Assembly: GCA_965652545.1 (NCBI GenBank)
Contig: CBFGWV010000224.1
Location: 1-8,059, forward strand
DNA: 8,059 nt
Direction: 5' to 3'
From: CBFGWV01 sp965652545
GTDB taxonomy: Bacteria; Pseudomonadota; Gammaproteobacteria; Competibacterales; Competibacteraceae
Part shown: positions 5,942-8,059 of the stretch, piece after piece
Layout: each line of letters begins with the position of its first letter
Position numbering within the stretch: position 1 is the stretch's first letter
The notes under the pieces: generated by a model
Told to the model about the DNA's origin: nothing
Databases searched by the model: none
What the model saw: only the letters and a program-made list of their open reading frames with translations
Translations under genes and position numbers: made by a program

Positions 5942-6013
5942 ATGAAGACTGAAGCACCCACCGTGCGTACAACGCGGCGGCGGCCTACAGGGCATCGCCA
6001 GGCCGTACCATGA
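5942..6013 (+). CDS. Possible 23-residue leader peptide, start-stop coupled to lysR
   Basis: ATG 5942 is preceded at 7 bases by AGGAA (5930-5934), a better ribosome site than the one before lysR. The frame MKTEAPTVRTTRRRP... runs 23 codons to TGA 6011-6013, which overlaps the lysR ATG at 6010 as ATGA. The peptide is rich in Arg and Thr and resembles no family I know. The arrangement would let ribosomes translating the leader re-start on lysR, and the tandem Arg codons could sense translation rate. It may equally be a chance ORF or a remnant of a lost gene. Too short for codon-usage tests. Confidence 0.35.
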   Translation: MKTEAPTVRTTRRRPTGHRQAVP

Positions 6014-6921
6014 ACCCAAGCATCAAACAGCTCCGCGCCTTCGTCGCCGCCGCCCAATCCGCCACCTTCGCCGAAGCCAGCGAGCGGGTGCACCTGTCCC
6101 AGCCCGCCCTGAGCATCGCCATCCGCACCCTGGAAGAGCAGGTCGGTGGCCCCTTGTTCACCCGCACCACCCGCCATGTCGCCCTCACCCCCGAGGGACG
6201 CAGCTTCCTGCCCGTGGCCATCCGCCTGCTCAAGGACTGGACCGAAGCCTTCGAAGACCTGGGCGAACGCTTCTCCAAGCAGCGCGGCAAAGTCACCATA
6301 GCTGCCCTGCCCACCGTCGCCGCCGGCCCGCTGCCCAAAGTCATCGCCGCCTTCCGCGCGCGCTTTCCGCAGATCAAGCTCAGCATCCACGACGTGCTGG
6401 CCGACGACGTGCTCGAGATGGTGCGCGAGGGCAGGGCGGACCTCGGCTTTTCCGTACTGCCGGCCGAGAGCGACGACATCGACTTCCAACCCGTCCTGGC
6501 CGACCACTACGCCGTCGTCTGCCCACTTGGTCACCCACTGCTGGACCAGCCCAGCGTCCGTTGGCGGCAACTGGCCGACTACCCGTTCATCAGCCTCAAC
6601 CGGTCATCCAGCGTCGGCCACGACATCGACCTGGTCATGCGCCAGACCGGCGTGGAGCTGGACGTGCTGTGCGACGTGCGCCAAGTGGCCACCGTCAGCC
6701 GCATGGTCGCCGCCGGCGTCGGCATCGGCGTGCTGCCGGGGCTGAGCTTCAGCCAGGTGGCCGACGACGGCACCGGACACCGGCCGCTGGTCGAGCCGCA
6801 GATCACCCGTAGCCTCGGGCTGATACGGCGCAAGCGGCACCCGCTGTCGGCGGCGGCGACGGCGATGGTGGAGTTGGTGCTGGCGGTCGCGTCGGCGGCA
6901 GAGCCGGCTTGGGTGAGATAG
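6010..6921 (+). CDS. LysR-family transcriptional regulator
   Basis: The 303-residue protein has the standard LysR layout. An N-terminal winged helix-turn-helix lies at residues about 4-62 (KQLRAFVAAAQSATFAEASE, LSQPALSIAIRTLEEQVGG, LFTRTTRHVALTPEG), followed by a linker helix. A periplasmic-binding-protein-like effector domain extends from about residue 92 to 295, including DLGFSVLP, VCPLGHPLL and a late GVGIGVLPG block. It would bind DNA as a tetramer and respond to a small ligand. Its target is not obvious, because no divergent gene lies next to it; candidates are the isomerase gene upstream or the operon to the left. The start has only a weak CAGG ribosome site, but the leader ORF stop overlaps it. 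The last six residues (EPAWVR) and the stop lie inside sequence that reads antisense as a recombinase remnant, so the natural C-terminus may have been altered. Confidence 0.93.
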   Translation: MNPSIKQLRAFVAAAQSATFAEASERVHLSQPALSIAIRTLEEQVGGPLFTRTTRHVALTPEGRSFLPVAIRLLKDWTEAFEDLGERFSKQRGKVTIAALPTVAAGPLPKVIAAFRARFPQIKLSIHDVLADDVLEMVREGRADLGFSVLPAESDDIDFQPVLADHYAVVCPLGHPLLDQPSVRWRQLADYPFISLNRSSSVGHDIDLVMRQTGVELDVLCDVRQVATVSRMVAAGVGIGVLPGLSFSQVADDGTGHRPLVEPQITRSLGLIRRKRHPLSAAATAMVELVLAVASAAEPAWVR

Positions 6922-7064
6922 TTGGTGACCTCCTCAGGGCTGTGGCTGGCCAGGCGCCGATCAGGAAAACTGGCGATAAACTGTTGTGCCCACCAGACGT
7001 TCAAACGAGTGAGTTGAGGCTTAACATGTTGAGCAAGCAGAAGTTTTCGGTACCAATCCCAGAA
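6900..7064 (-). pseudogene. Tyrosine recombinase (integrase) N-terminal remnant
   Basis: Read on the minus strand from 7064, the frame begins FWDWYRKLL and passes through a tryptophan-rich VWWAQQFIASFPDRRL segment to HSPEEVTNYLTQAG, without a stop. This is the pattern of the SAM-like N-terminal core-binding domain of phage/integron-type tyrosine recombinases: a W-Y helix, then W..xFI..F.xRRL, then H.PEEV..YL. About 55 residues survive. Upstream an in-frame TGA (7067-7065) precedes the Phe, and the catalytic domain with its R-H-R-Y residues is absent because the sequence runs into lysR. It is a fragment with no function as an integrase. It lies divergent to the GNAT gene, as an integrase lies to its cassettes. 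The family call rests on pattern recognition alone; the class (integron, phage or other) is unresolved. Confidence 0.6.
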
Positions 7065-7084
7065 TCAGCTGTTTAGGCTCCGCT

Positions 7085-7513
7085 ATGCAGAATCAGGTGG
7101 TCCGACTTAGAGAATCCGATCACGCCCTAGCGGCGCAGCTATCGGTGTCCATGCTCAATGAGCCATCCGCACCGCAGGAACGGCTTATAGAGTTGCTGGG
7201 TGACCGTCGAAACATCGTATTGGCTTGTATGCGCACTCAAGCTCCGGTTGGGTACTTGGTCGCTCATCAATTCCCCAGCCTGTCCGGCGATCGGCTCGTC
7301 TATCTTTATGACATTGAGGTCGCGTCGCACCATCGCCGCCATGGCATTGGCACGTCCCTAGTTGAGACGCTCATCGAGATTTGCCGAGCGGATGGTATTG
7401 ATAGCATCTGGGTCGGGAGTGCCTTAGACAATGTCGCTGCGTGCAACCTGTGGGAACGGACAGGTGCAACGAGAGTGTCAGAGCAATTTGTTGAGTTCAC
7501 ATATGAGCTATAG
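7085..7513 (+). CDS. GNAT family N-acetyltransferase, AAC(3)-I-like layout
   Basis: This 142-residue single-domain acetyltransferase would transfer acetyl from acetyl-CoA to an amine. The acetyl-CoA binding motif is clear: VYLYDIEVASHHRRHGIGTS (residues about 76-95), with the (Q/R)RxGxG/A core as RRHGIG. The second half, VGSALDNVAACNLWERTGA, is the usual motif B region ending in the L(Y/W)ExxGA helix. The YDIEV-x-HRR-x-GI arrangement recalls aminoglycoside 3-N-acetyltransferases of class I, but similar unassigned GNATs are far more numerous, so resistance should not be assumed. The ribosome site is weak (AGG at 7075-7077). Hand-counted lines give 52-58% G+C against about 70% in the operon, which fits recent acquisition together with the neighbouring recombinase remnant. 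Confidence 0.88.
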   Translation: MQNQVVRLRESDHALAAQLSVSMLNEPSAPQERLIELLGDRRNIVLACMRTQAPVGYLVAHQFPSLSGDRLVYLYDIEVASHHRRHGIGTSLVETLIEICRADGIDSIWVGSALDNVAACNLWERTGATRVSEQFVEFTYEL

Positions 7514-7629
7514 CCGGTGGGTCCGTCGTGCGGGGCCTAACGAATCAGGTTAGATCGTTAGAGCGAAGCGAACCACGACATGAACCGTTTGTTGGACGAG
7601 CGCGGGGTCTGCACGTCCGGGACTGTGCC

Positions 7630-7653
7630 GGGGCGCCGGGTAACCGGCGACCC
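7630..7653 (+). other. Strong hairpin with GTAA (GNRA) loop before the last gene
   Basis: CGCCGG (7634-7639), loop GTAA, CCGGCG (7644-7649) form a perfect 6-pair stem. After one G/A mismatch, GGG (7630-7632) pairs with CCC (7651-7653). The loop is a GNRA tetraloop in RNA. No T-tract follows, so it is unlikely to be an intrinsic terminator. It ends 6 bases before the GGAGG ribosome site of the next gene and could influence its translation. The rest of the 161-base gap (7514-7674) holds no gene that I can support. Confidence 0.4.
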
Positions 7654-7674
7654 TACGTCGGAGGCTGAGAAACC

Positions 7675-8059
7675 GTGCTGAGTCAGGATCAGATCATGCC
7701 GTTGCTGCTCGACGCATGTCCATCGTTTTGGGTGGTATGGGACTCCGACCTTGACGAAGAGGATCGGAAGCTTCTGTATGCGTGCCTAGGTTCGTTTGCG
7801 AAGCATCTTCTGGATCTCAAGCAGCAGCGATCTACTGCGGAATTTGCAGCGGTCGTGGAGGTAATCGAGCGGTTTTATCTCGAAGGGGATACCTCCACGC
7901 AGGAGGCAGCAACGATTGGGCTTCTTGAAGCGGTTCAGAATGTCTGGGGTAATAGTGGCGTGGCAACCGATGATTTCGAGCAGTTGTTGTTGCCGGAGAG
8001 CCGAGTATGGTGGCAGCAACTAGAGCTGTTCTGGGCGGGTGCTATCCCATACGTCGGAG
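7675..8059 (+). CDS. Protein of unknown function (DUF7674-like), cut by the window end
   Basis: From GTG 7675 an open frame runs 128 codons to the end of the window without a stop. GGAGG at 7660-7664 lies 10 bases before the GTG. The product begins (M)LSQDQIMPLLLDACPSFWVV, followed by a soluble, acidic, helix-rich region with YLEGDTSTQEAATIGLLEAV and LLPESRVWWQQLELFWAG. From memory this matches short proteins of unknown function labelled DUF7674, which share an opening Q-x-I-x-PLLLEACPSF and the EAATIGLLE block. No catalytic motif is visible and there is no signal peptide or membrane segment. ATG 7696 is an alternative start with its own AGGA, but it would lose the conserved opening. G+C is about 53% in a counted line, like the GNAT gene, so both probably arrived together. 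Confidence 0.72.
   Translation, partial: MLSQDQIMPLLLDACPSFWVVWDSDLDEEDRKLLYACLGSFAKHLLDLKQQRSTAEFAAVVEVIERFYLEGDTSTQEAATIGLLEAVQNVWGNSGVATDDFEQLLLPESRVWWQQLELFWAGAIPYVG

Noticed and set aside
5457..6570. Minus-strand frames opposite the isomerase and lysR genes
   Set aside because: They lack motifs and ribosome sites and coincide with well-supported plus-strand genes.
7535..7597. Definite attC recombination site
   Set aside because: Core-like heptamers exist but the R''/R' pairing has mismatches, and no conserved L boxes or extrahelical bases could be recognised. It is kept only as a weak clue in the integron finding.
7786..8019. 77-codon minus-strand frame opposite the last gene
   Set aside because: The plus-strand frame through the same bases is longer, has a GGAGG site and conserved-looking blocks. 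The minus-strand product has no recognisable motif.

Overview
The window comes from a high-GC proteobacterium, most likely a gammaproteobacterium. Hand counts give about 70% G+C in the central operon. The Shine-Dalgarno sites are ordinary GGAG/AAGG types, and the intergenic repeat built on GATGGGT...ACCCATC is of a kind I associate with gammaproteobacteria. The genus cannot be fixed from the sequence.

Region 1 (1-4855) is a tight four-gene operon on the plus strand, preceded by an AT-rich leader (111-170, about 23% G+C) and a C/G-rich inverted repeat. It encodes a TAXI-type periplasmic solute-binding protein, a fused TRAP permease, an AtuA-family (DUF1446) protein, and a small AtuA-C-terminal-like protein. 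The last three genes are linked by a 15-base gap, a 4-base ATGA overlap and a 17-base overlap. The likely plan is uptake of an organic anion by the transporter and its use by a two-part AtuA-type protein. The substrate is unknown, and no other terpene-degradation (atu) genes are present.

Region 2 (4856-5432) is a damaged toxin-antitoxin locus. An intact VapB-type antitoxin lies on the minus strand. Immediately downstream are the first nine or so codons of a VapC PIN toxin, which end where a 112-base inverted-repeat element begins. The antitoxin is therefore orphaned. An imperfect palindrome upstream of vapB may be its operator.

Region 3 (5433-6921) holds a stand-alone 5-carboxymethyl-2-hydroxymuconate isomerase-family gene, then a leader with twin hairpins and a 23-codon ORF whose stop overlaps the start of a LysR-type regulator.

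Region 4 (about 6900-8059) falls to 52-58% G+C in hand-counted lines and looks acquired. Antisense to the end of lysR is the N-terminal remnant of a tyrosine recombinase. It is followed, divergently, by a GNAT acetyltransferase gene and then by a short protein of unknown function cut by the window end. This arrangement resembles a decayed integron or island edge, but no convincing attC site was found.

I see no tRNA, rRNA, CRISPR array or intact insertion sequence. The most unusual items are the vapC stub at the repeat, the previously hidden recombinase remnant, and the hairpin/leader-peptide structure ahead of lysR.
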